Shown here: piece by piece, positions 16,064 to 25,147 of the stretch | How positions within the stretch are numbered: position 1 is the stretch's first letter | Layout of the letters: each line of letters starts with the position of its first letter | DNA from: Bacteroidota bacterium | GTDB lineage: Bacteria > Bacteroidota > Bacteroidia > 2-12-FULL-35-15 | Direction: 5' to 3' | Assembly (NCBI GenBank): GCA_947479085.1 | Contig: CANJYB010000013.1 | Location: 1 to 36,631 of the forward strand | Length of the DNA stretch: 36,631 nucleotides | Made by a program: the position numbers and the translations under genes | Notes under the pieces: generated by a model | Database searches by the model: none | What the model saw: the letters and a program-made list of their open reading frames with translations, nothing else | Told to the model about the DNA's origin: nothing

Positions 16064-16633
16064 CTATTTCACCGTATTTAAACAACCGTGTATCAATGAA
16101 TCTATGTATTTATTATCTATAAATGTATGTTCTTTCATCCTTCCTTCCAAAACAAAACCTGACTTTTCTAAAATAGAAATGTGCAAGGGTCGTATATCAT
16201 ATGTTTCAGTAAATAACCTGTTAAATTTCAGATTCCCAAAAGCAACTTTTTTTATAAGAGATAGGTAATTAGTCATATCAGACTCATAAATGGTATTGTC
16301 CTTTAACCTTTCAGTATTTACAAGGAAGGAAACTTCCGCCCGGTTGTCCATCCATGAAATATGAACCAAACCGCCATAGCCTACAAATTCATTTTTATAA
16401 TACAAACCGAATAAAATCTGGTTAGGCCTGTTTTGTAACATCGTAGGCCAAATAGACTTTTCGTAATACGCAATTTGCTTTTCTTTTGTTAGCAGTTCGT
16501 TCTGCCTGAGTATGTTCATTTGCTCATTTCTCCATTTCATAATGGATGATATATTTTCATCGCAAATGGGAGATAATTTATAATCGTTATACAAATACTC
16601 TTGAACAGACAGGCAATTATACGATCTAATCAT
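16064..16633 (-). CDS. GNAT-family N-acetyltransferase (PseH-like position)
   Basis: This 189-aa protein resembles the RimJ/PseH branch of GNAT enzymes. It has MKWRNEQMNI near the start (KWRN as in PseH-like proteins), FGLYYKNEFVGYGGLVHISW in the central sheet, AEVSFLV, and a C-terminal RPLHISILEKSGFVLEGRMKEH block corresponding to the second half of the acetyl-CoA fold. In pseudaminic acid synthesis such an enzyme acetylates the C4 amino group of the sugar. That role is inferred from its PseI neighbour. Its start shares one base with the preceding methyltransferase's stop codon. Confidence 0.75.
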   Translation of the reverse strand: MIRSYNCLSVQEYLYNDYKLSPICDENISSIMKWRNEQMNILRQNELLTKEKQIAYYEKSIWPTMLQNRPNQILFGLYYKNEFVGYGGLVHISWMDNRAEVSFLVNTERLKDNTIYESDMTNYLSLIKKVAFGNLKFNRLFTETYDIRPLHISILEKSGFVLEGRMKEHTFIDNKYIDSLIHGCLNTVK

Positions 16634-17538
16634 TATATTTTCATTTTGTAGAAGCCTGTAATCTGTCTTCCTAATCCAACAGATGCCATACTTTCATAAA
16701 CATCGTTTATTTTTTTGCCGGCTTGTTCGTGAAACAAGTTTTCGAATTCAATTCTTGCATTGTTTGCATTTTTCCCGGTCGATTTATCTTTAATATAATT
16801 AGATGAATCGTTCATTAAAAACAAATCTATTGGAAAATCAGTAATCATTTTATGGTTCCCCCAATTAACATGAGAGCATAAGTTATTTAATCCTTCTGCA
16901 TTAAAGTAGGAAAGATGATCAGGTAACGCAACCCAGAACTCAGATTCTACTTTTTTAGTTTCAAGTAGATTGTTTTGAATAATGGAAAAATCATTTGGCA
17001 CCTGAATAACCAAAACAGTGTTTTCATTGGATAAACTCTTACAGTCTTCAAGTAATTTCTTTGGGTCAATGACATGTTCCAAAATATTACTCAACCAAAT
17101 CACATCAAATTTTTCTTTGTCTTTTATTAGTTGCAATATGGTTTGGTAAATATCGCCTGTTTTTAAATTTGGTAACACTTGAGGGTTAATATTTCCGCAA
17201 CCAAAATTTGAATAGTCTAAACCCAATACCTCCCAATTCCTTTCTGAAAAATATTTTAATGTAAATCCTTCTCCACAACCAATATCAAGAAGTTTTTTAC
17301 CATCATGATTTTTAGTTTTAAATAAGTCTTCTATTATCCAGAACTTTTGCTCTATTTTATTGCTAAAATATTTCAAGTCGTTTTCATTATAAAAATGAGA
17401 ATAATTTCCCTTTTCATCCTGGTAATATTTTTTTGAATAATATTCATTCAACTCAGATTCCCGTGGCTTATTTCTAACCTCGTAATAACCATAATTGTTC
17501 TTAATAATACTCTGATTAATAACAGTCTCTGAATTCAA
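16633..17538 (-). CDS. class I SAM-dependent methyltransferase
   Basis: This 301-aa protein has the glycine-rich SAM loop LLDIGCGEGFTLKYFSER, acidic loop VLGLDYSN and post-motif FDVIWLSNILEHVIDPKKLL, typical of family 11/12-type methyltransferases in glycan clusters. The N-terminus (NYGYYEVRNKP..YYSKKYYQDEKGNYSHF) is like sugar-modifying methyltransferases, which add O-methyl caps or decorations. No zinc-cluster cysteines at the N-terminus argue against the C-methyltransferase (NovU/TylC3) subgroup. It is two bases from the dioxygenase gene and one base overlapped with the acetyltransferase gene. Confidence 0.8.
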   Translation of the reverse strand: MNSETVINQSIIKNNYGYYEVRNKPRESELNEYYSKKYYQDEKGNYSHFYNENDLKYFSNKIEQKFWIIEDLFKTKNHDGKKLLDIGCGEGFTLKYFSERNWEVLGLDYSNFGCGNINPQVLPNLKTGDIYQTILQLIKDKEKFDVIWLSNILEHVIDPKKLLEDCKSLSNENTVLVIQVPNDFSIIQNNLLETKKVESEFWVALPDHLSYFNAEGLNNLCSHVNWGNHKMITDFPIDLFLMNDSSNYIKDKSTGKNANNARIEFENLFHEQAGKKINDVYESMASVGLGRQITGFYKMKI

Positions 17539-17540
17539 AA

Positions 17541-18365
17541 TTACAATGGATTTATTAATTCAATATTATTTTTCTTTAACAGGCTTATTGCCTGCTCATT
17601 GTAAATTGACGCCCTCGCATGTGCCAGAGTATCCTCCCTTTTCAAAGTATATTCATTTATATACCTGTCCAGGTGAGAAGATTTTAATGCGAAGGTCATA
17701 AATAAGGAAATACGTTCCTGTTGTTCTTCTTTTTTAAGAAAAGAAGGAATAAGATTTTCCTTTCCGGAAGTATTAATAGAATATTTAGGAAACATTTTTA
17801 ATCGCACCGCATTTCCACTATGAATCGTTTTCAGGCTCCATACACCAACATCACCCACTTCACTATCCACAAATATAGGTTTTCCATCTGCTTTTTTATG
17901 TGTACCTACTTTTATTTTTAGTCCTCCGCTATAGTTTTTATGGTCCTGTAAATAAATTCCCAAACGAATAAGAGTATAATCTCCTTTCCAATCAGGGCCG
18001 GTTAAGTCTGTTCGGTCAATATTATCCCTGTGAAATCCCCTTAAACCGGTGCCTATCTGGTATGAACTATCACCAAAATAAATAAGATCATTACTTCCCA
18101 AAATGGTACGGGCTATTTTCAAAATTCTATCATCCAATAAAGCATGACGTAATAATTCCTTGCTTAGTAAGTCGCCTTTTGAATATTTGGCTTTAGTAGG
18201 AAGGTGAGGTAACTGAAAATCTAATTTCTTCTGTTTATCAATCTCGTATTGTTTATAAGCTTCTTCCCGCATTTGTTTTATTTCCCCGGGAGTAAAAACA
18301 CTTTTCACTACTAGGTAGCCGTCTCTTTCAAAACTTGCTTTATCTATTATTAATTCTTTCGACAT
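17541..18365 (-). CDS. phytanoyl-CoA dioxygenase (PhyH)-family Fe(II)/2-oxoglutarate oxygenase
   Basis: The protein has 274 residues from the ATG at 18365 (MSKELIIDKASFERDGYLVV). The frame stays open to 18422, but that start would overlap the cytidylyltransferase by 29 bases. PhyH hallmarks are present: FERDGYLVVKSVFTPGEI near the start, GFHRDNIDRTD with the HxD metal motif (His112, Asp114), SGGLKIKVGTHK in the jelly-roll, and the distal IHSGNAVRLK (His182) with Arg for 2-oxoglutarate. It would hydroxylate a glycan or sugar substrate. Such enzymes are occasional members of surface-glycan islands, but no substrate can be assigned. Confidence 0.8.
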   Translation of the reverse strand: MSKELIIDKASFERDGYLVVKSVFTPGEIKQMREEAYKQYEIDKQKKLDFQLPHLPTKAKYSKGDLLSKELLRHALLDDRILKIARTILGSNDLIYFGDSSYQIGTGLRGFHRDNIDRTDLTGPDWKGDYTLIRLGIYLQDHKNYSGGLKIKVGTHKKADGKPIFVDSEVGDVGVWSLKTIHSGNAVRLKMFPKYSINTSGKENLIPSFLKKEEQQERISLFMTFALKSSHLDRYINEYTLKREDTLAHARASIYNEQAISLLKKNNIELINPL

Positions 18366-18393
18366 TGTATTTGTTTTACTAAAATCAGGGTAA

Positions 18394-19128
18394 TTATACT
18401 TTCTTTTGCTCAATATGAGCATTTATTGACACTAATTCCGGATGTTGTAACAAAATGCTTTCAATTTCATTGTATGACAAGGCATCCGCATTATACTTTT
18501 CAATCAGTATTTTTATTAATTCAAAATCATCTTTTGTATCAACAGTAATTCTTAATCCACTATGGTCTTCAGTTTGTTTTACAGGGTACAATTCTACTTT
18601 CCCAGAACGATTTTTCCAAATATACGGTGTTACATGTTCCAGGTCGCTCTCATCTGTTGCTTTTTTAAATGCTTCTTGCAGCAATTGAAAACTGAAAATT
18701 TCAAAATCAAAACCTCTCGCAAAGGTACGCTCCAATCCGTTTGCCATATATAAATTTTGATTATTTAACTTAAAGTATTTCTCCATACTGTTTCTGATTA
18801 AATGTGGGTCAATCAGAGGGCAATCAGAGGTAACCCTAACAATCGTCTGGAAATTAAATTTGCTAGCGGTTTCAAAATACCTACTTAAAACATTATCCTC
18901 ACTTCCCCGATGATATTTAATATTGTTTCGCTCTGCATATTCGCAAATAATATCGTCTGTAGCATTTGTTGTTGTGGCTATTGCAATATCAAATCCGGTA
19001 GCTTGCAATCGTTCAATATGATACTGAAGAAGTGATTTATTTTTTACTTCTTTAAATACTTTACCCGGCAGGCGGGTGCTGGTCATTCTTGCCTGGGTAA
19101 TAATACCTATAGTTAAAGCTGGAGACAT
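18394..19128 (-). CDS. SpsF-type cytidylyltransferase
   Basis: This 244-aa nucleotidyltransferase of the SpsF (COG1861) group has QARMTSTRLPGKVF at 12-25 (nucleotide-binding signature), LLQYHIERL, AIATTTNATDD, HRGSEDNVLSRY and VRVTSDCPLIDP with the metal-binding aspartate. It most likely activates the nonulosonic acid as its CMP derivative, standing in for PseF/NeuA, which is absent. In Bacillus, spsF occurs with the NeuB-like spsE, supporting this pairing. It is separated by three bases from the upstream methyltransferase. Confidence 0.8.
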   Translation of the reverse strand: MSPALTIGIITQARMTSTRLPGKVFKEVKNKSLLQYHIERLQATGFDIAIATTTNATDDIICEYAERNNIKYHRGSEDNVLSRYFETASKFNFQTIVRVTSDCPLIDPHLIRNSMEKYFKLNNQNLYMANGLERTFARGFDFEIFSFQLLQEAFKKATDESDLEHVTPYIWKNRSGKVELYPVKQTEDHSGLRITVDTKDDFELIKILIEKYNADALSYNEIESILLQHPELVSINAHIEQKKV

Positions 19129-19131
19129 CTT

Positions 19132-19935
19132 TTAGTTCTTAAATTTCCAGACAATAAGGTTAGTGGTATTTAACGGAACCAGTCCAAAAATATCAGTTTC
19201 CAGTTCCAATATTTCTATATCCGGCCTGCTTTTCAAAACAGAAATTAAATTTCTGTTATAATCATTCAATTCAAGGTACTTATTTCTTAGTAAGCCGAGC
19301 ATTGTCGAACGTTCGTTAACTATTGTAGGTTCAAAATGAACTATATAATTTATCTTGTTCTTTTGTTTTTCGAGGTTATTTATAATTACAGTCGCATCGG
19401 GAATTTGTTCAATACTATGAGTGGTAAAAATGGTTGAATTTGGTTTAATAAATTCATAATCATTTTCGGTATAATAATTAAACTCACGAACATCTAAACC
19501 GATTTTTTGGCCAATTTTTACAGCATTTGAGGAATAGTCTCCGCCATAAAAGTTCTTTCCCAATGCTTCTATATTATATCCATAACCGCAACCTAATTCG
19601 CAAATGTTTTCGGAAGCATATTTATTTAATTTAGATTGAATTAAATCGTAATAAATGGTTCGTGCCTTTTCCACCGAAGTTTTAAATATTTCATCTCCTT
19701 TCGAAATAAACACCAATCCTTCAGTTGGATGCATACCTGCCTGCTCAAATTCCTTTGCTTTATACTCTGCTGCGGTTTTAAAATCGAATTCTAAAAGGCG
19801 GGCATATTTATCTAAATTATATTCATTTTCCACCTGTTGTATATCCCTCTTTTTTTGAAAAGGAGTAAGTCCAAGCAGTCGCGAAGTCCATGGGTTTTCT
19901 TTGTTTAAGTAATCATTAATCGAAACAGGAGTCAT
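19132..19935 (-). CDS. SAM-dependent methyltransferase (second of the cluster)
   Basis: This 267-aa protein contains a SAM-binding core in its middle: NICELGCGYGYNIEALGKNF, acidic GGDYSSNAVKIG, and STIFTTHSIEQIPD as post-motif. The N-terminal 100 residues (NPWTSRLLGLTPFQKKRDIQQVENEY) form an accessory region not recognised further. Its place at the head of the tight operon suggests action on the same sugar or its lipid-linked form. It is distinct in sequence from the other methyltransferase at 16633-17538, so the cluster may place two methyl groups. The start codon is the first ATG after the 156-base gap to the membrane-protein gene. Confidence 0.75.
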   Translation of the reverse strand: MTPVSINDYLNKENPWTSRLLGLTPFQKKRDIQQVENEYNLDKYARLLEFDFKTAAEYKAKEFEQAGMHPTEGLVFISKGDEIFKTSVEKARTIYYDLIQSKLNKYASENICELGCGYGYNIEALGKNFYGGDYSSNAVKIGQKIGLDVREFNYYTENDYEFIKPNSTIFTTHSIEQIPDATVIINNLEKQKNKINYIVHFEPTIVNERSTMLGLLRNKYLELNDYNRNLISVLKSRPDIEILELETDIFGLVPLNTTNLIVWKFKN

Positions 19936-20091
19936 AAATAGCTTTAATTTTCAGCAAATGTAATATTATTATCAATAAAATGGTCTTTGATGGTTTTAAA
20001 AACTATTAAACAATAAGGGTGAAGTAATAGTAAAAATAAAACTATTTTTAATTACTTACTTAAATTAGAAGGAATATTTAAAACACTTTAT

Positions 20092-21510
20092 TTATTTGTT
20101 TAATATTCTTTGTAAAAAAGGCAATCTTTTTACCAATTTTTCTTTATCCAGTAAAAACAAGAATGAGATAAGTAAAAACGGTAAAGCCGGAACTTTATAT
20201 CTGGCAATAGCTCCAAGAATTGGAGTGGTTTCTCCAATAATTAAAAACTGAATGAAAGTAAATGAAATACAGAATAAGAAATATTCCCAGCGAATGGAAG
20301 AAAGTGGTTTAATAAAAAAGACACAAAACATAATAATAAGAATAATTAGCAGATTCTCAGCGCCTGCCATCAGTATCATTGGTGATTTTACTTCCCATAA
20401 ATAAGGTCTTAAAACCGTATTTACTAAAGCCTGGGGGGCATTATGAATTAATGATAAAAGTGTTGGTTCTAAAGGTTGAATATTAATCACACTTCCCGCA
20501 ACAGGTATTGGTTGACTATAGGCATCGGTTAATTTACCGTAAGCAAGCTGATTAAACTCTAATTGCTTTTGAGATAAAGTAACCAATGGATTTTGAATAG
20601 ATGTAAAACGGTCAATATTTAAACCAACCAGGCCTAAAAAAATGGTGATTAATAGAAATTTAATAAACAGTTTTGAATTGCTTGTTTTGTTTATCCATAT
20701 AATAAAAATGAGCCCGGGAACAATGGCAAGCCAGACATAAAACTTTGAAAACGCCAATAATAAACCTACCGAAAGGCATATTAAAATTGATTTAAGAGTA
20801 AATAAACGAGTGGTATAATAAATCAAAAGACCAAGAGCAAAAAAGATTAAACCTTCCTTTAATACACCTGATCCCCAAAAAAGAACAGAAGGCAACAGAA
20901 AGACTGCAAATACCAATTCATGTTTTTTCTCTTGTAAAAATGGAATGAAGGTTTTGTAAATGCCTGTAAGTCCCACAAGAGAAAGAAAACATATAAAAAC
21001 GGTATGTACATTATAATAACCAAATGAAAAGAATCGAACCAGGCTATTAAAACGAATGATTGTATGGCTGTCGTTATAAATGCTACTGTCAATTTTTCTG
21101 GCCCAGTAGTGCATTTGTGCGTAATAGGTATCGAATTCGGGACTGGAATTGCCAATCCCAAGAAGGATTCTGAAAAAATGAGAAGGTCGGGTTTTTAAAA
21201 TATCAAAAAGAATTTTGCTGTCATCAAAATACTTGTAAATATCAGCCGTGGAACGGTCAGTATAATAGAATGTATATATAGCCCATAAAAGTAATCCGAA
21301 AAATATTTTTAAAATAAAAATAAATGAAAGATTTCGTTTAGACAAGCCGGGCAATTCAAAAAACTTCATCCTGTAAATGATGAAAATAAAAAGAAAGGTG
21401 TAAGTAATGGTTAAAAGGACTTCCAATGGATGAATTGCTTTAAATTTGGGCAAATATAACAATAAGAGAACTGTTGAAAACTCAAAATAAAATATTTTGG
21501 GCTCATTCAT
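20092..21510 (-). CDS. polytopic membrane protein, candidate Wzy-like glycan polymerase
   Basis: This 472-aa protein is mostly hydrophobic, with about ten or more likely transmembrane segments and a longer external loop around residues 320-380 (IDRFTSIQNPLVTLSQKQLEFNQ...). It has no motif I can assign with certainty. The arrangement (many helices, one large loop, glycan cluster) fits O-antigen polymerases or related membrane glycosyltransferases, which are poorly conserved in sequence. It is separated from the tight operon by 156 bases and may have its own promoter in the divergent region shared with purL. Confidence 0.6.
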   Translation of the reverse strand: MNEPKIFYFEFSTVLLLLYLPKFKAIHPLEVLLTITYTFLFIFIIYRMKFFELPGLSKRNLSFIFILKIFFGLLLWAIYTFYYTDRSTADIYKYFDDSKILFDILKTRPSHFFRILLGIGNSSPEFDTYYAQMHYWARKIDSSIYNDSHTIIRFNSLVRFFSFGYYNVHTVFICFLSLVGLTGIYKTFIPFLQEKKHELVFAVFLLPSVLFWGSGVLKEGLIFFALGLLIYYTTRLFTLKSILICLSVGLLLAFSKFYVWLAIVPGLIFIIWINKTSNSKLFIKFLLITIFLGLVGLNIDRFTSIQNPLVTLSQKQLEFNQLAYGKLTDAYSQPIPVAGSVINIQPLEPTLLSLIHNAPQALVNTVLRPYLWEVKSPMILMAGAENLLIILIIMFCVFFIKPLSSIRWEYFLFCISFTFIQFLIIGETTPILGAIARYKVPALPFLLISFLFLLDKEKLVKRLPFLQRILNK

Positions 21511-21529
21511 TGGTTTTTATGTAAATTTG
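21496..21529 (+). promoter_or_regulatory. probable purL promoter (Bacteroidota -33/-7)
   Basis: TTTG at 21496-21499 and TAAATTTG at 21522-21529 match the Bacteroidota -33 and -7 (TAnnTTTG) elements, with a 22-base spacer at the long end of the known range. It would give a leader of about 60 bases before the purL ATG. The -33 element overlaps the first codons of the divergent membrane-protein gene. Confidence 0.4.
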
Positions 21530-21594
21530 AAATCTTTAAAAAAAGAAAATCGAGCAAGAAACAACTTTGGTATAAATTACTTTAAAAATTAAAA

Positions 21595-23823
21595 ATGTCG
21601 GAAACAATACAAGGAGAATTAACAACGGTTGAAACAGCACAAAAATTGGGTTTGTTACCTGACGAATACGAAAAAATAAAAATTATTCTGGGTCGTACTC
21701 CTAACTTTACAGAACTTAGTATTTTCTCCGTTATGTGGAGTGAACATTGTTCTTATAAAAATTCAATAGTTTGGTTAAAAAAACTTCCTAAAAAAGGGCC
21801 TCATATGCTCGCAGAAGCAGGGGAAGAAAATGCTGGACTAGTTGATATTGGAGATGGTTTAGGGTGTGCATTTAAAATAGAGTCTCATAACCATCCATCA
21901 GCTTTAGAACCTTATCAAGGAGCTGCAACAGGGGTTGGAGGAATTAACAGAGATATATTTACTATGGGAGCCCGCCCGATTGCTCAAATGAATTCTTTAC
22001 GTTTCGGTGATATTAAACTGGAGAAAACAAAATGGCTGGTAAAAGGAGTGGTGAAGGGAATTGGTGATTACGGAAATGCGTTCGGTATTCCTACTGTTGG
22101 TGGAGAAGTTTTTTTTGATGATTGTTACAGTACTAATCCTTTGGTAAATGCATTCAGTGCAGGTATTGTGAAAGCGGGAGAAACAGTTTCCGCTACTTCT
22201 TATGGTGTAGGAAACCCAGTTTTCATTGTTGGTTCTGCTACCGGCAAGGATGGAATTCACGGAGCAACATTTGCATCCGCTGATATTACAGAAGATTCTG
22301 CAAAGGATTTACCCGCAGTTCAGGTAGGAGATCCGTTTCAGGAAAAATTATTACTTGAAGCAACCTTAGAGGTAATCAAAACAGGAGCTGTTATTGGTAT
22401 GCAGGATATGGGTGCTGCCGGGATTACTTGTTCAACTTCTGAAATGAGTGCTAAAGGGGAACATGGTATGGAGATATGGCTGGATAGGGTACCTACCAGA
22501 CAAGCAAACATGCAACCATTTGAAATTTTACTTTCTGAGTCTCAGGAGCGAATGCTGATAGTGGTGAAGAAAGGAAGAGAAAAAGAAGTACAAAAGGTAT
22601 TTGATAAATGGGATTTGAACTGTGCTATGATTGGAACGGTGACAGATACCAAACGGATTAAATTTTTTGTAGGAGATGAATGTGTAGCTGATGTTCCTGC
22701 TCATGATTTAGTTCTAGGTGGTGGGGCGCCTGTTTATCACCGTGATTATAAAGAACCTGCTTATTATAAAGAATCAAAAAAGTTTAAAATTGAAAGTGTT
22801 GAAGAGCCTGCAGATTTAAAAGCGGTTTCCAGATTTTTGATTGCCCATCCTAATATCGCTTCCAAACAATGGGTGTATAATCAATACGACTCCATGGTGG
22901 GGACTGCGAATATGAGCACCAATGCTCCTTCTGATGCTGCCATTGTAAATATTAAAGGAACTAACAAAGCAATTGCGTTAAAGGTGGATTGTAATGCCCG
23001 TTATGTAAATGCTGACCCTGAAGTGGGTTGTGCCATTGCTGTTTCGGAAGCGGCAAGAAATATTGTTTGTAGTGGAGGGGAACCATCTGCAATTACTAAT
23101 TGTTTAAATTTTGGTAATCCTTATAACCCTGAAGTATATTGGCAATTTGTAGGAGCAATAAAAGGGATGGGAAGTGCCTGTATTAAATTTGAAACACCTG
23201 TTACGGGTGGTAACGTAAGCTTTTATAATCAATCCTCTTTTGAAGGACCTGTATTTCCAACTCCTACTATTGGTATGTTGGGTGTATTAAAGGACAAAAC
23301 GAACCGCATGACGTTGAATTTCAAGAACGAAGGTGACTCGATTTATTTGATTGGAATTTCAAAAAACTGTATCGCTTCTTCTGAATATTTATATTCATAT
23401 CACAAGGTTAAAAATACTCCTGCGCCTATGTTTAATTTAGATGAAGAGTTTGAAGTACAAAAAGCAGTAAAGACATTAATAAAGGAAAAAGCAATTCAAT
23501 CCGCGCATGATTGTTCAGATGGAGGTTTGTTTATTACTCTATTGGAATGTGCTATGCCAAATGGACTTGGATTCAATATTAATTCGGACGATGAAATAAG
23601 AAAAGATGCATTTTTGTTTGGTGAATCACAAAGTCGTATTATTGTATCCGTAAAAAAATCAGATGAGGATAAATTTATCGATTTGATGATGGAGTCAAGA
23701 GCAGAATTTGAGTATCTTGGAGATGTAAAAGGTAAGGAAATGATTATTGATGATGAATCGTTTGGAAATGTTGCCGATGCAAAAGCATTATTTGATAATG
23801 CTCTTGGAGATTTATTAAAATAG
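21595..23823 (+). CDS. purL: phosphoribosylformylglycinamidine synthase subunit PurL
   Basis: This enzyme catalyses the ATP-dependent conversion of FGAR to FGAM in de novo purine synthesis. At 742 residues it is the small, three-component PurL type that works with separate PurS and PurQ, neither of which is in the window. Diagnostic stretches are [11 protein letters not shown] with His51, [67 protein letters not shown], and in the second half [21 protein letters not shown] and SAHDCSDGG. It is transcribed away from the glycan cluster from its own promoter, and a TPR gene follows 15 bases after its stop. Confidence 0.95.
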   Translation: MSETIQGELTTVETAQKLGLLPDEYEKIKIILGRTPNFTELSIFSVMWSEHCSYKNSIVWLKKLPKKGPHMLAEAGEENAGLVDIGDGLGCAFKIESHNHPSALEPYQGAATGVGGINRDIFTMGARPIAQMNSLRFGDIKLEKTKWLVKGVVKGIGDYGNAFGIPTVGGEVFFDDCYSTNPLVNAFSAGIVKAGETVSATSYGVGNPVFIVGSATGKDGIHGATFASADITEDSAKDLPAVQVGDPFQEKLLLEATLEVIKTGAVIGMQDMGAAGITCSTSEMSAKGEHGMEIWLDRVPTRQANMQPFEILLSESQERMLIVVKKGREKEVQKVFDKWDLNCAMIGTVTDTKRIKFFVGDECVADVPAHDLVLGGGAPVYHRDYKEPAYYKESKKFKIESVEEPADLKAVSRFLIAHPNIASKQWVYNQYDSMVGTANMSTNAPSDAAIVNIKGTNKAIALKVDCNARYVNADPEVGCAIAVSEAARNIVCSGGEPSAITNCLNFGNPYNPEVYWQFVGAIKGMGSACIKFETPVTGGNVSFYNQSSFEGPVFPTPTIGMLGVLKDKTNRMTLNFKNEGDSIYLIGISKNCIASSEYLYSYHKVKNTPAPMFNLDEEFEVQKAVKTLIKEKAIQSAHDCSDGGLFITLLECAMPNGLGFNINSDDEIRKDAFLFGESQSRIIVSVKKSDEDKFIDLMMESRAEFEYLGDVKGKEMIIDDESFGNVADAKALFDNALGDLLK

Positions 23824-23838
23824 TTGATCAGCATAAGA

Positions 23839-24552
23839 ATGAAAAAAGTAGTTTTATTTTTTATTTTATCAGTAGTAACCATTGGTTTTTCTTTTTCGCA
23901 AATTTCTGCATCTGAATATTACAGCAGTGCATTAATTAACGATTCTCTGAAAGACGATGTGGCAGCCATGCACGACATTGATAATGCATTGCGTTTGAAA
24001 CCTGATTTTGACAGTGCGCTTTGTTTATTGGCAACTATCAATTTAAGAAGTGATAATTATAAGGATGCGATTAAACTCTATGATAAAGTAATAAAACTAA
24101 ACGATGCTTATTTTGATGCTTTTTATGGAAGAGGGAGTGCAAAAGCTCAAATAAAAGATTATCCAGGAGCAATAAAAGATTACAATAAAGCAATAGTTTT
24201 GAACTTTAAACATACAAGATCTTATTATAATCGGGCTTTGGCAAAAGGATTTTTGGAAGATTATTCATCAGCCATTGATGATTTGGATAAAGCCATTGTT
24301 TTGGATAATACTTATGCCAGCGCTTATTATAGTAGAGGATACTGGAAAGATATTTCAGGAGATTTTAAAGGGGCTATTGCTGATTATAAAAGAGTAATTG
24401 TACTTGATCCGACTTACAAAGAAGCTTACATTTCAATGGCAACTGCAATGTATGAGCATGGAGATAAAATAGAAGCATGCGATGTACTGAGATTGGCAGC
24501 ATTTAAAGGAAGTATAATGGCTGATGAATTAGTTGATAAATTATGTAACTAA
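23839..24552 (+). CDS. secreted TPR-repeat protein
   Basis: The ATG at 23839 starts a clean signal peptide (MKKVVLFFILSVVTIGFSFSQ); an in-frame TTG five codons earlier is less likely. About 216 residues of tetratricopeptide repeats follow, for example DYPGAIKDYNKAIVLN and DFKGAIADYKRVIVLDPTYKEAY, roughly five or six helical pairs. The protein is probably periplasmic and a protein-protein adaptor. TPR proteins frequently sit beside PorP/SprF genes in Bacteroidota (PorE is a different, larger type), and this one directly precedes the small CHU_C protein gene with no gap, suggesting joint expression. Confidence 0.85.
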   Translation: MKKVVLFFILSVVTIGFSFSQISASEYYSSALINDSLKDDVAAMHDIDNALRLKPDFDSALCLLATINLRSDNYKDAIKLYDKVIKLNDAYFDAFYGRGSAKAQIKDYPGAIKDYNKAIVLNFKHTRSYYNRALAKGFLEDYSSAIDDLDKAIVLDNTYASAYYSRGYWKDISGDFKGAIADYKRVIVLDPTYKEAYISMATAMYEHGDKIEACDVLRLAAFKGSIMADELVDKLCN

Positions 24553-25146
24553 ATGAAAAAACGAATTTCAATTTATCTTATTTGTTTCTGTATTCAGGTG
24601 TTTTCCACCTTGTCTGCTCAATTGATTCACGTAAGAATTGACAATGTTATAAATGTTGAGTGTAACCGGGCCTCATTGGGTTCAGCAAAAGTAACTGTAA
24701 CAAACCCAAACCATACTCCATATACTTTTCAATGGAGTAATGGCCAAAACACAACAGGTGTAATTACTTCCACAGCAACAAATCTTGAAGCGGGCACTTA
24801 TACAGTTACAATAACTGATAGCCAGGATGGAGATTTTGGTTCTGCAGAAGTTACTATTACTGAAAGTGAATGTGAAGTAATTCCTGAACCGGTTTTTACT
24901 CCTAATGGTGATGGGTATAATGACTCCTGGTTTATTGATAAAGCTCAGTATTTTGATGATATGTGGGTATTGGTTTATAATAGGCTCGGGCAAAAGGTAT
25001 TTGACAGCCGTGGGGTGTATACGGCCTGGGAAGGAAAAGATTTATTTGGCGGCTCTTTACCTGATGCTTCTTATTATTATGTTATTTACCCAAACCGGAC
25101 TGATAAAAGTAGGATTGTTAAAGGATCTGTTTCCATAGTTAGATAA
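24553..25146 (+). CDS. small SprB-repeat protein with T9SS type B (CHU_C) tail
   Basis: This 197-aa protein has a signal peptide (to about 22, STLSAQ). A single SprB-type repeat follows (HVRIDNVINVECNRASLGSA, then YTFQWSNGQ...LEAGTYTVTITDSQ). Then comes the CHU_C domain starting PVFTPNGDGYNDSWFIDKAQ and containing VLVYNRLGQKVFDSRG and a C-terminal SRIVKGSVSIVR. It is a miniature relative of the giant adhesin SprB. Its position directly before the PorP/SprF gene repeats the known sprB-sprF pairing, where SprF-type proteins attach type B cargo to the surface. Confidence 0.9.
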   Translation: MKKRISIYLICFCIQVFSTLSAQLIHVRIDNVINVECNRASLGSAKVTVTNPNHTPYTFQWSNGQNTTGVITSTATNLEAGTYTVTITDSQDGDFGSAEVTITESECEVIPEPVFTPNGDGYNDSWFIDKAQYFDDMWVLVYNRLGQKVFDSRGVYTAWEGKDLFGGSLPDASYYYVIYPNRTDKSRIVKGSVSIVR

Positions 25147-25147
25147 A

